From positions 8,804,001-8,868,000 of the forward strand of contig OZ022259.1 of NCBI GenBank assembly GCA_963978905.1: a stretch of 64,000 bases of DNA, written 5' to 3'. The position numbers were made by a program, and so were the translations under genes. Below, piece by piece: positions 49,301-59,208 of the stretch. Origin of the DNA: Trichostrongylus colubriformis (lineage: Eukaryota; Nematoda; Chromadorea; Rhabditida; Trichostrongylidae). The notes below the pieces were generated by a model, which saw only the letters and a program-made list of their open reading frames with translations, was not told the origin of the DNA and did no database searches. Position 1 is the first letter of the stretch, and each line of letters starts with the position of its first letter.

Positions 49301-52300
49301 GAGTATCCAGGGCAACCTACAGGAGCTCAGCTGAGATGTCCTGCCCCACCCGCCATACTCTCCAGCCATTGCCCTTACTGACTAACACCTTTCCCATCCT
49401 CTGAAATGCTTTCCGGTCAAGAGAAAGTCTGTTGATTATGACTTGCTTGCAAAGGCGATCGCTAACTTCTTCGACTCTCAAAACCCAGAGTTCTGGGAGG
49501 AAGGAATTAACGATTTACCTATGTGGTGGCACAGTGTTGTCGATAATAATGGAATACGTTCTTGCCTATATGTCGTTGTTGGAAGAAATTATAATAAAAA
49601 AATGATAATTTGAAAAAATTCACACGACTTTTGGTACAACCTAATATTAGGAGAGGTCAAAAGAAGATGTTGCGGAAAGGTGTAAATTAGGGGAAATATA
49701 CTGAGGGTGATTATGCAACGAAAAGCCTCCAATCATCCTGAATGACGTTCAAAGTGGGAGATCACCCTTGAGTGACCTAACGTGGACATCATTTTACGAG
49801 TTTCTGTGATCTGGTCACTGTGAGCAGGATAGGAGAAGCAGATCTTACGCAGCAAGGGAATGCTCTATGTAAGAAATACAATGCACAATGTCTCCACTAT
49901 GCCTCATAGTGATCCTAACAGATAACAGAACAGTGTCTAAGCAGAAACCGCCAATTTGCTAAACCTGTGGACAAAAACGCAATCTTTTTGCTTTGTTTAT
50001 AATAACCGTGCAGGAAGCCACCACTATTCAAAATAAGATAGTCGAGCGGCCATTTTGTTACTTTTGATGTGAGAGTAGGGAATTGGCCGATTTCCTGAGC
50101 ATGCATACTTTAGCAATATTGGTCGTTGGCAAATTAGTCTTTTACAAAGCTTATCAAATCTCCAAGCTAGAGCTAGAACCACCTTCATTCGAAAGGCTGT
50201 ATATATGAGCGGGCCACAACGTCATGAAAATCAGGCACATAAATAATAAATATTGAGTCATAATTCGTTACAGTACAGAAAAACAGTCGCTACCACTATT
50301 GTCACACCTTATACACCTAGGATACTCAACGGTTTCTTGTTAACGGAAGGAACGCAACAGATCCGTGACATTTGTTTTCTGTCTCTCCTTTATCAGGCGT
50401 AATAAGTTGACACCCACCCACTGTCTACCGTCTTCATCAAATTAAGAGATGGCAACAACTTAATCAGGTGTCATTACTTTCGATCACCCTCCATCACGAT
50501 GCTCCTAACATAACACAATCGAGTAAGTATGCTTATCGGTCAACCCGAAAGACGCAACGAATGAGGTGGCGTTCGCCTTCCAACACTTCCCACTGACATT
50601 TATCACTCATTATCATTGTGGTTCACTCACCATCAAAGTCCCAGCACCAATCCCCAAGATGCGTATACCTATAAGTGTCGAGGCTCCAGACAAAACCGTA
50701 ACGGATTTGGCGACAACTGCTTTCTGACGCTCTTTATCGATTCCCATCAGCCATTATCTACTTGGATCACCCACCATTATGGTCCCCGTTCAGCTTCCCA
50801 AAATACCTGTAATCATCAAGGCTCTAGGGTCAACGTCAAAACCACCACCGACTTGGCGGTAGCTGGCTCCTCATATCTTCGGCCGTTATCTATTAGGTTG
50901 TGCCAAAAGTCTTGTAGTATTTTCCAAAAAAAAAATCAGTAACTCTTGTTCACTTCGAGGCAGGTCCAGGCGGTTCAGGAATATGGTGGAACGTTCCCTA
51001 AGCTTTCTAGGAAAATATAAATTGACCCACCAGATCTCGTGGAGAGAGCTACAATGCCCGTTGTCGATACCCACCCAACTCGCGATGTCATCTAAAATGA
51101 GCGGTCTTGCGGCATCAAAACGACGGAAGCTTGCCACTTTCTCAGCGCTGCATTGGGCAAGGGATGTGTGAGCTACGAGACCGTGCAACGCTGGCTCATC
51201 GGCTTCAGCAAAGGCGAGATTGACATGAAAGACAAACCACGCTTGGGACTGTGCTGGTTCTGGGACGCGGAAGGAATGCTTTTCCGCGAGGTGCTGGTAC
51301 AAGGCGAGACAGTCACCGCTGCCGTATGCACCCACCTGCTCCAGCAGCTCGCCGTCTGTTCGAGAAAAGTGCCGGAAAAGGTCCGCGGTCCCTTCTTCAT
51401 GACGACGCCCGCTCCCATTTCGCGAAAAGTACCCAGGCCAAGTTATAGGAGCTCGGCTGGGATGTGCTGCCCCACCCGCCATACTCTCCAGACATTCCCC
51501 CTTCTGGCTATCACCTTACCCATCCTCTCGAATCCTTCCTGGCCAAGAGAAAATTCGTTGATTATGACTTGCTTGCGAAGGCGATCACTGACTTTTTCGA
51601 CTCTCAGAACCCAGAGTTCTGGGAGAAGGGAATCAACGATTTTCCTATAAGGTGGCAGAGGGTTGCCGATAACAATGGTCAATACGTTGTTGCCTAATGT
51701 TATTTGTTGGACGAAAAAAAAATAAAAAGTGATGATCGAAAAAAATACTACAAGACTTTTGGAACAACCTAATACTTGGATCACCCACCATTACGGTCCC
51801 CGTACCACTTTACATAACACCTGTGAATATCATCTTTGGCCGTAATGGTCACCATTGGGAGTTAGGATAGTTTAAGGACCGATAGTTTTGTGTTCGATAG
51901 CATCGGTTGGAAACAATTTAACCAGTGTCTGAGCATTTCACTCCTGCATGCTGGATAAAGCCATATGCCAGTTATCGATGCTTTTTCTAAACATGCACCA
52001 CTTTGGAGTTTTACATAATTTAGCGGTCGATACCCAGTATTGTTATTGGTACCGCATGAGAAAATCACTTGCCTTGCTATTACAAATCTGGATCATATCT
52101 TGATCATTCATGTAAATCACGGTAGCAAAGGTCATGCACCATTATTTGGAACGCTGGGCAATTCAGCGGTCGATACATCGACAGCTGATCAAAGCATAAA
52201 CCAGATATGTTCGCCCAGTGGCACTAAGCATCCACGCCCTTACTATAGCGGTCGTGTAGCAGTAGTAGGCAGTGTTCCAAATTCTATCCCTTCTTTTTTC

Positions 52301-53347
52301 TAACGGCCTTTGTTCACCGTGTTCAAGTGCATTAAATGCTGTTCCTTTAGAATCCTAATCAACACAGCACACAAGTAGCATGGTCTTCCTCGGCAGACGA
52401 CCTCCATTCGGCTCATTCATCAGTGGCAGCATTGTCGTCTTCACCCAATGTATCGCATCTCGCAGCAAGTTTAGAATCTGCGCTACCATCGTATATTCAA
52501 CAAAACGACGTTATTGCTTCGTTACCGAACTGTGTGGTCGACTCGGCTAGACGAGCATCTTTGCACGACGGAGCTAGTTATCTGTAAGTTTTAAACTTGG
52601 GAATTTAGTAGCTAGGGACGTGAATCAGCTTCCTTGTAGTCTTTCCGCTTTCTGGAGTTCGGGACTATAAGCACGAAACAAATGCAAAACGAAGCAAAAC
52701 TAGTTTTTCTCAACCAAAGAGTCATTTTAGGAACCTTGCCAAAGCTCCCGGTGACGTGTCCATGAGTCCAAACCAGCTTATACTATGTTTGTCAGCAGCC
52801 AGCAAAAAACTTTCGGTGGTAGGACACCTTAATATAATTCAAGCTTTCACTTAATTCTTTGGTTAATCGAAGCAAATATATCAAGCCATTACTTTATTAC
52901 TTATCACTTTTCTTCAGAATATTCATCGAGGAATACAACTACGAATCACCGAGCTTAAAGAGGCGATCGATAAGGGACGGATTTCAGAGCGATGTCTCAA
53001 GAGCCTCAATTATGTCGTCGATTGTGAGAGCATACATTTTGGTCGATCTTTTGGTTATTATGTGAAGGAAACATTTATGGGAAGCGGTGCTGAGTGGAAT
53101 TCGATGCCGTGAAGCCCGAACCTAAAGTTTTTTACATTGCTGAGTGATTTATTTTCTTTTAATTCTCATTTCAGCCATCGATCGAGGACAGTACGATGAC
53201 GCGCAAACTTTTTATGATCGCCTGAGGACTGAATTTCCTAGCGAAATGGGTCCTTGGGCTCAACAAGGTATTCGACTGTTAATAAGTGAGCTCCGGCGGC
53301 CGGCTTCACGGATTGGGTCAGCAGGGATGCACATCAGGTCGCAATAG
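31317..53347 (+). CDS. SRA1-domain protein with GWNDPP motif and Q/P/S-rich linker
   Basis: Exons 31317-31457, 32684-32772, 34946-34988 and 37063-37436 join in phase (exit phases 0, 2, 0, 2), and 52351-52583, 52731-52818, 52918-53023 and 53175-53347 join in phase (2, 0, 1, stop TAG). Between 37436 and 52351 at least one exon is missing, since phase 2 does not fit phase 0. The N-terminus has MSPGWNDPPNLG followed by SSRLTHLRKRLVDPSIS; GWNDPP is a hallmark of SRA1 and of the Sec31 linker. The middle is rich in Q, P, S, N and Y. The C-terminus (IQLRITELKEAIDKGRIS, SLNYVVDSIDRGQYDDAQ, EMGPWAQQGIRLLISELRR) matches the helical SRA1 domain, and its last helix is closer to SRA1 than to Sec31. Human SRA1 acts as a nuclear-receptor coregulator and Sec31 is a COPII coat subunit; the worm role is unknown. 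A Sec31 C-terminal half with unseen upstream exons remains possible. Confidence 0.6.
33300..34090 (+). repeat. Intronic repeat with about 140-bp tandem units (copy A)
   Basis: Landmarks recur in copy B in the same order: ACATGCACTACT, GGCGGTCGATAC, CAGTGGCACTGAGCAT, then diverged tandem units built around CCGTTATCGAGTTGGACCAC, GTCTCCGTCCTACCCCGCAA and ACGGGTTTGGCGAC. At least two units lie at 33870-34090. The copy is in intron 2 of the SRA1-domain gene. Confidence 0.6.
35347..35403. repeat. Short hairpin (inverted repeat)
   Basis: AACTCTGCTCAAGCACGA pairs with TCGTGTTTGAGCAGAGTT around a short loop, giving arms of 18 bases with one mismatch. It is intronic with no assigned role. Confidence 0.6.
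35950..36095. repeat. Dispersed repeat, copy 1 of 3
   Basis: Shares GAAGCGATAATCGGTGAAAA, ATTCGCACCATCGCAC and TTTCCGAGTTGCCCGCTGTA with diverged copies at about 40660-40800 and 44770-44880. Class unknown. Confidence 0.5.
37437..43710. other. Large intron of the SRA1-domain gene, proximal part
   Basis: Contains C-run homopolymers near 37507-37519 and 37819-37828, a dispersed repeat at 40660-40800, a tRNA-like fragment near 42150-42235 (TTGGCCTAGTGGTCA, related to 46940-47017), and G/C-rich unassigned DNA at 42400-43200 with a C run near 43040-43050. No convincing exon of the expected phase (2 in, 0 out) was identified. Confidence 0.4.
43711..43903 (+). CDS. Candidate Ser/Thr-rich internal exon
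   Basis: After a strong acceptor (GCTGCTTTCAG) an open segment encodes VTDSPCPAAAVVVASSIV, then SSSVSSSQTSPSTSITTLSS and ends RREAHRPVYDEFTVA before a weaker GTGGGC donor. The bias to TCN/AGN serine and ACN threonine codons looks like coding low-complexity sequence. It lies between exons 4 and 5 of the SRA1-domain gene on the same strand, so it may be a missing linker exon. However, its phases (0 in, 1 out) need a further exon on each side. It could also belong to another gene nested in the intron or be chance. Confidence 0.35.
45400..45510 (-). repeat. Dispersed repeat (relative of 7085-7165)
   Basis: Reverse-complement relative of 7085-7165. Both contain a TATATATA-type end, the segment ATTTCGTGACAGACGGACG (ATTTCATGTTAGACGGACG on the complement of the other copy) and a GGACGGA-rich tract. 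Confidence 0.5.
46940..47017 (-). repeat. tRNA-derived SINE or tRNA pseudogene
   Basis: On the minus strand there is an A-box-like TGGTGTAGTGACAGG, a T-arm-like stem GCGGG...CCCGC around TATCAAAT (B-box-like), and terminal GGGCG/CGCCC pairing. The T loop has one base too many and the anticodon loop is too long, so it is not a functional tRNA. A diverged relative lies at about 42150-42235. Confidence 0.5.
48770..49644 (+). mobile_element. mariner element, 875 bp, internally deleted (copy 1)
   Basis: The left end TTAGGTTGCACTAATAGTCT and the complement of the right end TTAGGTTGTACCAAAAGTCG form imperfect terminal inverted repeats. The right flank is TA; the left is TG, a decayed duplication. 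The transposase remnant begins TMPVYDIYQTRGVIYYEWSR and VSYETVRRWFINFSNGEIV, then jumps at EDEPPSG/LCYFWDAEG past the part bearing the first catalytic aspartate. It later resumes with FFDSQNPEFWEEGINDLP. Frameshifts are frequent. The copy lies in the large intron of the SRA1-domain gene. Confidence 0.8.
50400..52310 (+). repeat. Intronic repeat with tandem units (copy B), split by a mariner
   Basis: Tandem units start with CTTGGATCACCCACCATTAT (50760) and contain GGTCCCCGTTCAGCTTCCCA; further units begin at about 50621 and 51775. The downstream part (51840-52310) repeats the non-tandem section of copy A (CATGCACCACTTTGGAG, AGCGGTCGATACC, CAGTGGCACTAAGCAT) and is itself partly duplicated (about 52000 and 52133). 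It ends 40 bases before an SRA1-gene exon. Confidence 0.6.
50893..51772 (+). mobile_element. mariner element, 880 bp, internally deleted (copy 2)
   Basis: Terminal inverted repeats are TTAGGTTGTGCCAAAAGTCT and, complemented, TTAGGTTGTTCCAAAAGTCT, with TA duplications at 50891-50892 and 51773-51774. The remnant transposase has the helix-turn-helix part (VSYETVQRWLIGFSKGEID) and jumps at KDKPRLG/LCWFWDAEG. It then has HDDARSHFAKSTQAKL, a TAG, and LPHPPYSPDIPPSGYH, where the third catalytic aspartate of DD34D is glycine. The C-terminus FWEKGINDFPIRWQRV follows. The element is inactive for transposase but has intact ends. Confidence 0.85.
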
Positions 53348-54573
53348 TTATGTCAAAGATTTTATGATGCTAAGGTTTTCCATCTACTAATAGTCGCCTT
53401 GAAGACATTGTCCTTCTGTTTCTTGATATGTTGTGATAATTTCGGGTAGGCTAAGAAATTTGTAAGCTAATTTAGTCTTTGGTCGACAACATCAACTTTA
53501 TCTGAATTTGGACCCATTCGCACGTTTCTACCTGATCTGGTTTAAATGTAAGGAATGTATAATTCTTGAAATGATTCTATTCAGTATATCTATGATCGAG
53601 CTGTAGGCCTAACCTCGTGTGAATGTGCAAGAATGTGAGAAATCCGTTTTGACTCTTTCTGCGTGGGTCAGTCTGGAATTTTGAGCAACGTGACCTCTCA
53701 GCATTAATCTAACCCAGTCGACCGTGCGGCTGCTCTGCCGCTATCACACGATCGACTGTGCCCGTCTATCGTGGGGGAAGTGCTTTCGGCAGCTATGGAG
53801 ATTGGCGCACCACATCTGGAGCTCATAGGGGCAAATTTCTCATAATTCATTCTGAATCAGGAACTATTTCCATCAATATTCTCTACTGATTATCGATGAT
53901 TTCACTTTCGTTGATGTCGCACAGCCCTATTCAAGCCTTGGACTGACCCTTCGCAGTTTTGTAAGCTGTTCATTGCGCGTGACTAAAGTGGAATTTTCCG
54001 ACTCAATGTCTTTTATATTAGTGTGGTTTTGGTGTACTTGCGCATTCCCGTAATACTTCCACTGCTGGGAAGAAGAGCAATTTTTGTTCCTGGAAACGAC
54101 CGTTTTCTGATGGTATCTGAAGGCAGTGGGTGTAATGGTTTCATCGAGCACGGAAGAAGGCAACTAAGTAGTTTGACGGTCAAAAAAAAGTGGAAAAATG
54201 GTACGCGGGATTTCGCATTTCGCTTCGAATTAATTTTCTCGTGCAGCTAGTTGCCGGCGTATTGATTAGCATTGTGCAGAACATGAGACGGTTGCGCGCA
54301 ACGCATGACTCCGCTGCTCGACCGTCCGTCCTTTATAATTGGGCCCATTTTCCTTTCCTGGACACCCATATTATCTATTCGTCCCTACTGCCTTTTCCTT
54401 TCTCTATGAGGATGGATTTAAGGAAACTAGCCGCTTTCACCACAAGTCAGTATGGTTTAACTCAATTTTCACAATTTCTGTTGATTACTGAGATTTTTCA
54501 ACTATAGTTTTTGCTCTGTAATCGCAATATCATTGATTTTGCGCACTATATATTTTATTGGATAATTTATTTA
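53348..54573. other. Intergenic DNA
   Basis: 3' flank of the SRA1-domain gene. No clear AATAAA and no further gene recognised; the plus-strand frame at 54190-54507 has no domain. Confidence 0.4.
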
Positions 54574-54812
54574 AGGTCAAATAAAGGCGGGGGGGGGGGG
54601 GGAGACGCAACTTTGCGTCAGATTTTCACCAACGTCAAAGCTTCTTTCCCTCCCTAGGCTCAGGCTTAAGCAGATGAGACCTATGCTTTGAGAGATGCTT
54701 TTTCATGTGGAAGGAGTGAATATCAATTTTAGCCTAAGCCAGGGAGGGAAAGGAGCTTCGACGTTGACGCAAAGTTGCGTCTCCCCCCCCCCCCCCGACT
54801 TTATTTGACCCT
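54574..54812. mobile_element. Harbinger-like MITE with G-run/C-run arms, 239 bp
   Basis: The left end AGGTCAAATAAAGGC and the complement of the right end AGGGTCAAATAAAGTC are flanked by TTA (54571-54573, 54813-54815). Each arm continues with a run of about 14 G (or C), then GAGACGCAACTTTGCGTC and, after a gap, AGCTTCTTTCCCTCCCT (AGCTCCTTTCCCTCCCT in the other arm). The whole forms a long hairpin without coding capacity. Confidence 0.75.
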
Positions 54813-54815
54813 TTA

Positions 54816-56358
54816 TTTATTCACCACTATCGGTAGTTATTATCTGTTTGCTGCTAAGGATAAGTATCATTATACTGTGTTAAGCCTCTTCTATAGGTGA
54901 CTCATATCTCGCTCGTGGTCTTTGTTTTCGTCTGCATACTTGTGTTCAGAAGGAAATTATGTCGTATATAGTTTGTCTTCAGCATCACAAGCTTGTATTA
55001 TACTCAGCCTAACCCACTTATAGGGACCGTGTGGCCTAGCTTATTAAATACAAAATGTGACCCGTAACACCGCAAGTTAGCTGTTGTGGTTTAGACTATG
55101 GCATAACATCTCGTATTGTTTGTTGTAACATTTTTAATGAAGGGTTGGATTGGTTTCTGGTCTTAAGTTCTTGAACTCTTCGTTCGGCGATGAACTATGT
55201 ACATCTGCATATGTTTGTATTATCTTTCAATTCACTCGCATTCATACTCAGCGACGGAGTCGCGCGGAACGCACCCATCACGAGAAGAATCTGAGTGGCA
55301 AAATGTGCCATCCTGTTCCTTGTGCGGTCACGTCGCGGTATTCTCATTGGAGCGCATAATGTTCTAGCGTATGCTCCTTGTAAGGCCGCTTTCATACATT
55401 GCGCACCGGCGGCGACGGATTTGTTCGAGCCACATCGAATTGGAAATTCTTTTGGGAACTAGATGCACAACCGAACCGATTTCAGCACTTCTCGAGAAAC
55501 CGTGTTGTGTAAGTACTTCGTAGAGATACCAGTTACAAGAATCAGTTTCTACGCTTATGTGTATACTTTGCGTATTTGTAAGTTGGGAGGAGTATGAGCC
55601 AGGCAAAATAGCTCCGAACGCTGAGTGGAATGAGTGCCCCCATCTCCCCCAATAAATACGCACCAATTTTTGAATATCCTTTCAATGAAGTAATAGACAA
55701 ATGGATTGATTTCGAAATCCCTTGAACTATAAAAGATTCGTGGTAATCGAGGGTTTAGGATAAAAAGTGCTTCCAATGATTGTAAACGCAGGTGTTTAGG
55801 GAAAGTACATTAAATAGCGCTCCGTTCAAGACCTTTTCCTGCTTTAACCGTTAGGTAAGTCATGTTGTGCATGCCATTTCATGTATATTCCAGGTAGTAA
55901 CTCTTCCTACTCATTGCGGATTCAGGGCAATCCCGCTCCGATAATGTTTCAATGAAACCTGGAACTTAAGCTCCCCAAAGAATATATTCCTCTCTTGTAT
56001 TTTTTTTTGGAGCAAAACATAGTGCCTACTCCTACATATTGCGGATAAGTCCGATTTCGTACCGATCAAGCGGTAGTTGACCACCTAAAACATAAAACTC
56101 GGGGAAATCTGCGTTTCCGAGATTGTTTTGAGAGTAAGCAAGCATCAGACACCAGTCAACCATTGCACTTTTGGATGTATTGGCAAGCCCAACACGACTC
56201 ACCCACTGTAACTACAGTGTTTGGGAAAAGTTACTACTATTCAGCGACAGAGATTTTGTGACGTGATTAGCCGGTTATGTTTGCTTCAGTGTACGTTTCA
56301 GAACCCTAATCTTCGAATAGTTTCAAAAAGCCTTCTCCTTAATTCGCTTGCCTGACAG
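54816..56358. other. Intergenic DNA with a MITE end
   Basis: At 55381-55420 TAAGGCCGCTTTCATACATT, then GCGCACCGGCGGCGAC, matches the ends of the MITEs at 17844-18346 and 17948-18119, but no second end was found, so it is a solitary fragment. No gene recognised. Confidence 0.45.
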
Positions 56359-58159
56359 ATGTTCTTGACACGTGCATTGCGTGGCAATTTGAATTTACCG
56401 CACTGGAATCGTCGAGTGTGGGAAATTGGGTACAGTGGTCCTCCCCTACCGAAGAGAAAAGCGTGAGTTGTTCTGTTTTTCACCGATTTTGTCTTGTTTA
56501 CTTGTGCACTTTTTGAATATACAGTATCAAGTCAAAGTATCATGGTCTCTCAGAAGGTAGAGTATAGGAACCGTCAGTAGGCCACGAAACCAGGGTTACC
56601 TAACGACTTAGACTGTGGATCCTCGATGTGTGTCAAGATTTTACTCCCACTTTGACATGTTGAATGTGTCTTACTGTCAGACCCGGATGTGCTCACAAAA
56701 GTGCTGAAGATATAAGCCGAGGAAACTTAGGGTTCTTTAGTTGTTGAGGCTTTCCTATTTGTAAGATTGGTATTCTCTGGAAGAATAACTGCGAGCGATT
56801 CAACGATGAAGTACCAATAATGGCAGCGTTACTGCTTGGGCTGTACGATTCTGACATGAGCAGCCCCTACTCCACTCAAATTGACATATTTTGGCGCTTT
56901 ATTTTGCGTGCGGCTTCATATAGTCTCGTAAACATTGTAAGAGCCTGTGGCTGTAGCCTGCTGTTAGGAGCTCTTAGTAATTCTGTACCAGCATTGAGTA
57001 AGGACTAAAAGCAGTACTGTATTAAAACGCCATCCGGTGCTCTTCCGCACCTTTGTGCGACCCTGTTCTTGGCGTCTAGCGCTATTTTTGCCTATGCTTG
57101 AGAGTGGAAAACAACCCTTTTCCTCTCCCATCAAGGCTGAGGTAAAAGATATACGCTTGAGTATGCAGAATGACACAGATTTGTTTGACCTTCTTAAAAT
57201 GCTCGTTCTCATTGGGATGACACCCGGTAAAAGTACGAATTTACTATTGTGCTTTATGCTACTCTGTATTTCAGATATCTGAGAGAAACTGCAACTGCCA
57301 CCATCGATTTTGTATAATTTCAGTACGGGTCGCCCAAACTATCCAGTGACTGGTAATCAAGTGGCCATGTTGAGACAACGATTTGCTAGAGAGTACAATG
57401 CAATGAAGTTGCTCACTCGGCCATATGTTACAGCCGTATGTTTTTACATTGTGGTGGTGTTCATTTAAAAAGTTAGAAAATCTCCAAAGTGTATTTCTAA
57501 GTCTCAGAAAGTGAAGGTGCAGTTGTAGTATGCCCGTAGCATATTTTATGGCGAGTTCAGAAGGATCCATCAATCAGATTACTGCTACTTTCGACTTTGA
57601 GCTGCTCGTGAACGATGTTTTATTTTGTTCACCTTGTTTACCTTGTACTTATTTTTTGTAGTCTGTTTATTTATGTGTATTTGCGCTTTACCATGAAGTG
57701 GTTTACAGACAATTTACAATGGTTTTTCAGGAGGTTGAAAGTGATTACTTCGCATCAAAGAATGTCTCTAGTCTTGATGAGCTTCGTGAACAAGAAAAGG
57801 CAAGGGCAGAAGCCTCGCGTATGCCTGGAAAGGTTGTTTTTACTATCTTAGCAGATACCGCTATTTGTTTTCTACACTTCTGAAAATTTATGGTTCGAAA
57901 TTCCTATTCCCAATCAGCGTGGGATAACGCACAAGGATAAACCATGAGATGAAATCGCTAAAATTTTCAATTGCCTTTATTTAAAAAACTTCATCAGTGG
58001 CATAATTGAATGTATATCCGACTTATATTATAGGAGAAGCGCACGGAAGGTTCAAAGAGAGCAGTTAGACGTCGAGCAAACGTTGGCAATCTTTTACACA
58101 AGCATATCACGATTGAGGATAGCTTAGCAGAGCTCATGAATCGCAATCGTTGGGATTAA
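56359..58159 (+). CDS. Mitochondrial ribosomal protein mL63-like (MRPL57/MRPL63), four exons
   Basis: Exons 56359-56462, 57324-57435, 57731-57832 and 58034-58159 join with matching phases (exit 2, 0, 0, stop TAA) to give 147 residues. The start MFLTRALRG and the order of motifs resemble mL63: GRPNYPVTGNQVAMLRQRF aligned with the RRPRF...QNMIRRLEIE region, YNAMKLLTRPYVT with HYWLSMPYMT, and a C-terminal HKHITIEDSLAELMNRNRWD with the short helix ending in KxW. mL63 is a small peripheral protein of the large mitochondrial ribosomal subunit. Human mL63 is 102 residues, so this one is longer, with an added middle segment (SSLDELREQEKARAEASR). The N-terminus is basic and hydrophobic as for matrix import. 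The ATG follows CCTGACAG directly, suggesting trans-splicing. The last donor (GTTGTT) is weak. Confidence 0.65.
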
Positions 58160-59162
58160 AAAGAGATAGTATTGTGTAGTAAATTCATATCTCTTTGATG
58201 GGCCTCTCAGAAAACAACGTATTGAAGGTAGTTGCAATATAGGGTGTCGTATTGCTACTACGCTAAGTTGTTCAGTGGGTAAATAGCTAATCTGTGAAGC
58301 GACTTTCTCCTCGTTTCCGGATACCAGCGCATGCATCCCTTCTAGAGCACATAAAGTGATAGGTTTGTACTCCTCCATTGTTGATGTTAGACTTTGTCCA
58401 CTAGTTTACAGGGTAAGCTGGTGGTCGCCATCAGCGTTGGTGCATGTAGGTGTTGTTAGTTTATTGCTTGTCAGTGTCTGACAAAGCTTCTACAGATATC
58501 TTCAATATGTATAAATTATAGGTAATAGGCTTGACATAGATATGAAGCTTTATGCTACTAGTATAGCTCACTATAGCTCAATTCCACACTACTGAACATA
58601 GTGAACGATTTAAACCGAAAGACCTCATCTGAAATGCCTTGTTATAGTCCATCGTACCACCTTTGCACGGAAATTGTTCGAAACATTTTAAAAATTAGCT
58701 TAGCAATTTTTTATGTTTTGTTCTGTCGCATGTTTATATGTTTGCTATATGAAAATTCAACCATGAAGTTTGTTTTTTATCAGACATCGCTTGGTACGGT
58801 TACTTAAAGTATATGGGAACGCAAATTTGACGTGTTAACTCATCTTGCGTACGATTTTGTGATTTGCTTGCTGGAGATCTCGCTGCTAACAATGAGACCG
58901 ATTTCGATTTTCGGGGTGGCTTGTTCCGATTTGTGTAATCGAAGGAGCTGGGAAAGGGTATCTTGGTCTTTTCTTATCCCTTACTGGTTGAAAAATGCTC
59001 GGTTTTTTCCCTGTATTCTCTCGTAACTTCAGCTCATTCGTAATAGAAGCAGTGACAGCGATATTTCTTAGAAACCTGATTAAACGCGACATTCAGACTA
59101 ATGCCCTCAAAAGTGCTTGAGTTCCGACTGAAAAGCAAAAACATCACATATGTATCTGTACA
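58160..59162. other. Intergenic region between convergent genes
   Basis: No gene recognised between the mL63-like stop and the polyadenylation signal of the minus-strand gene. Confidence 0.4.
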
Positions 59163-59168
59163 TTTATT
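59163..59168 (-). terminator. Polyadenylation signal AATAAA
   Basis: AATAAA on the minus strand about 40 bases past the TAG stop of the Q/Y-rich gene. Confidence 0.6.
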
Positions 59169-59208
59169 CCTGAGTAACGAACAAGTATACATTTTTTAGA
59201 AGGATTTC

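Noticed and set aside
52918..53065. Alternative reading frame through exon 7 (the 68-residue frame 52859-53065)
   Set aside because: The frame giving ITELKEAIDKGRIS matches the SRA1 domain and fits the phases of the exons on both sides.
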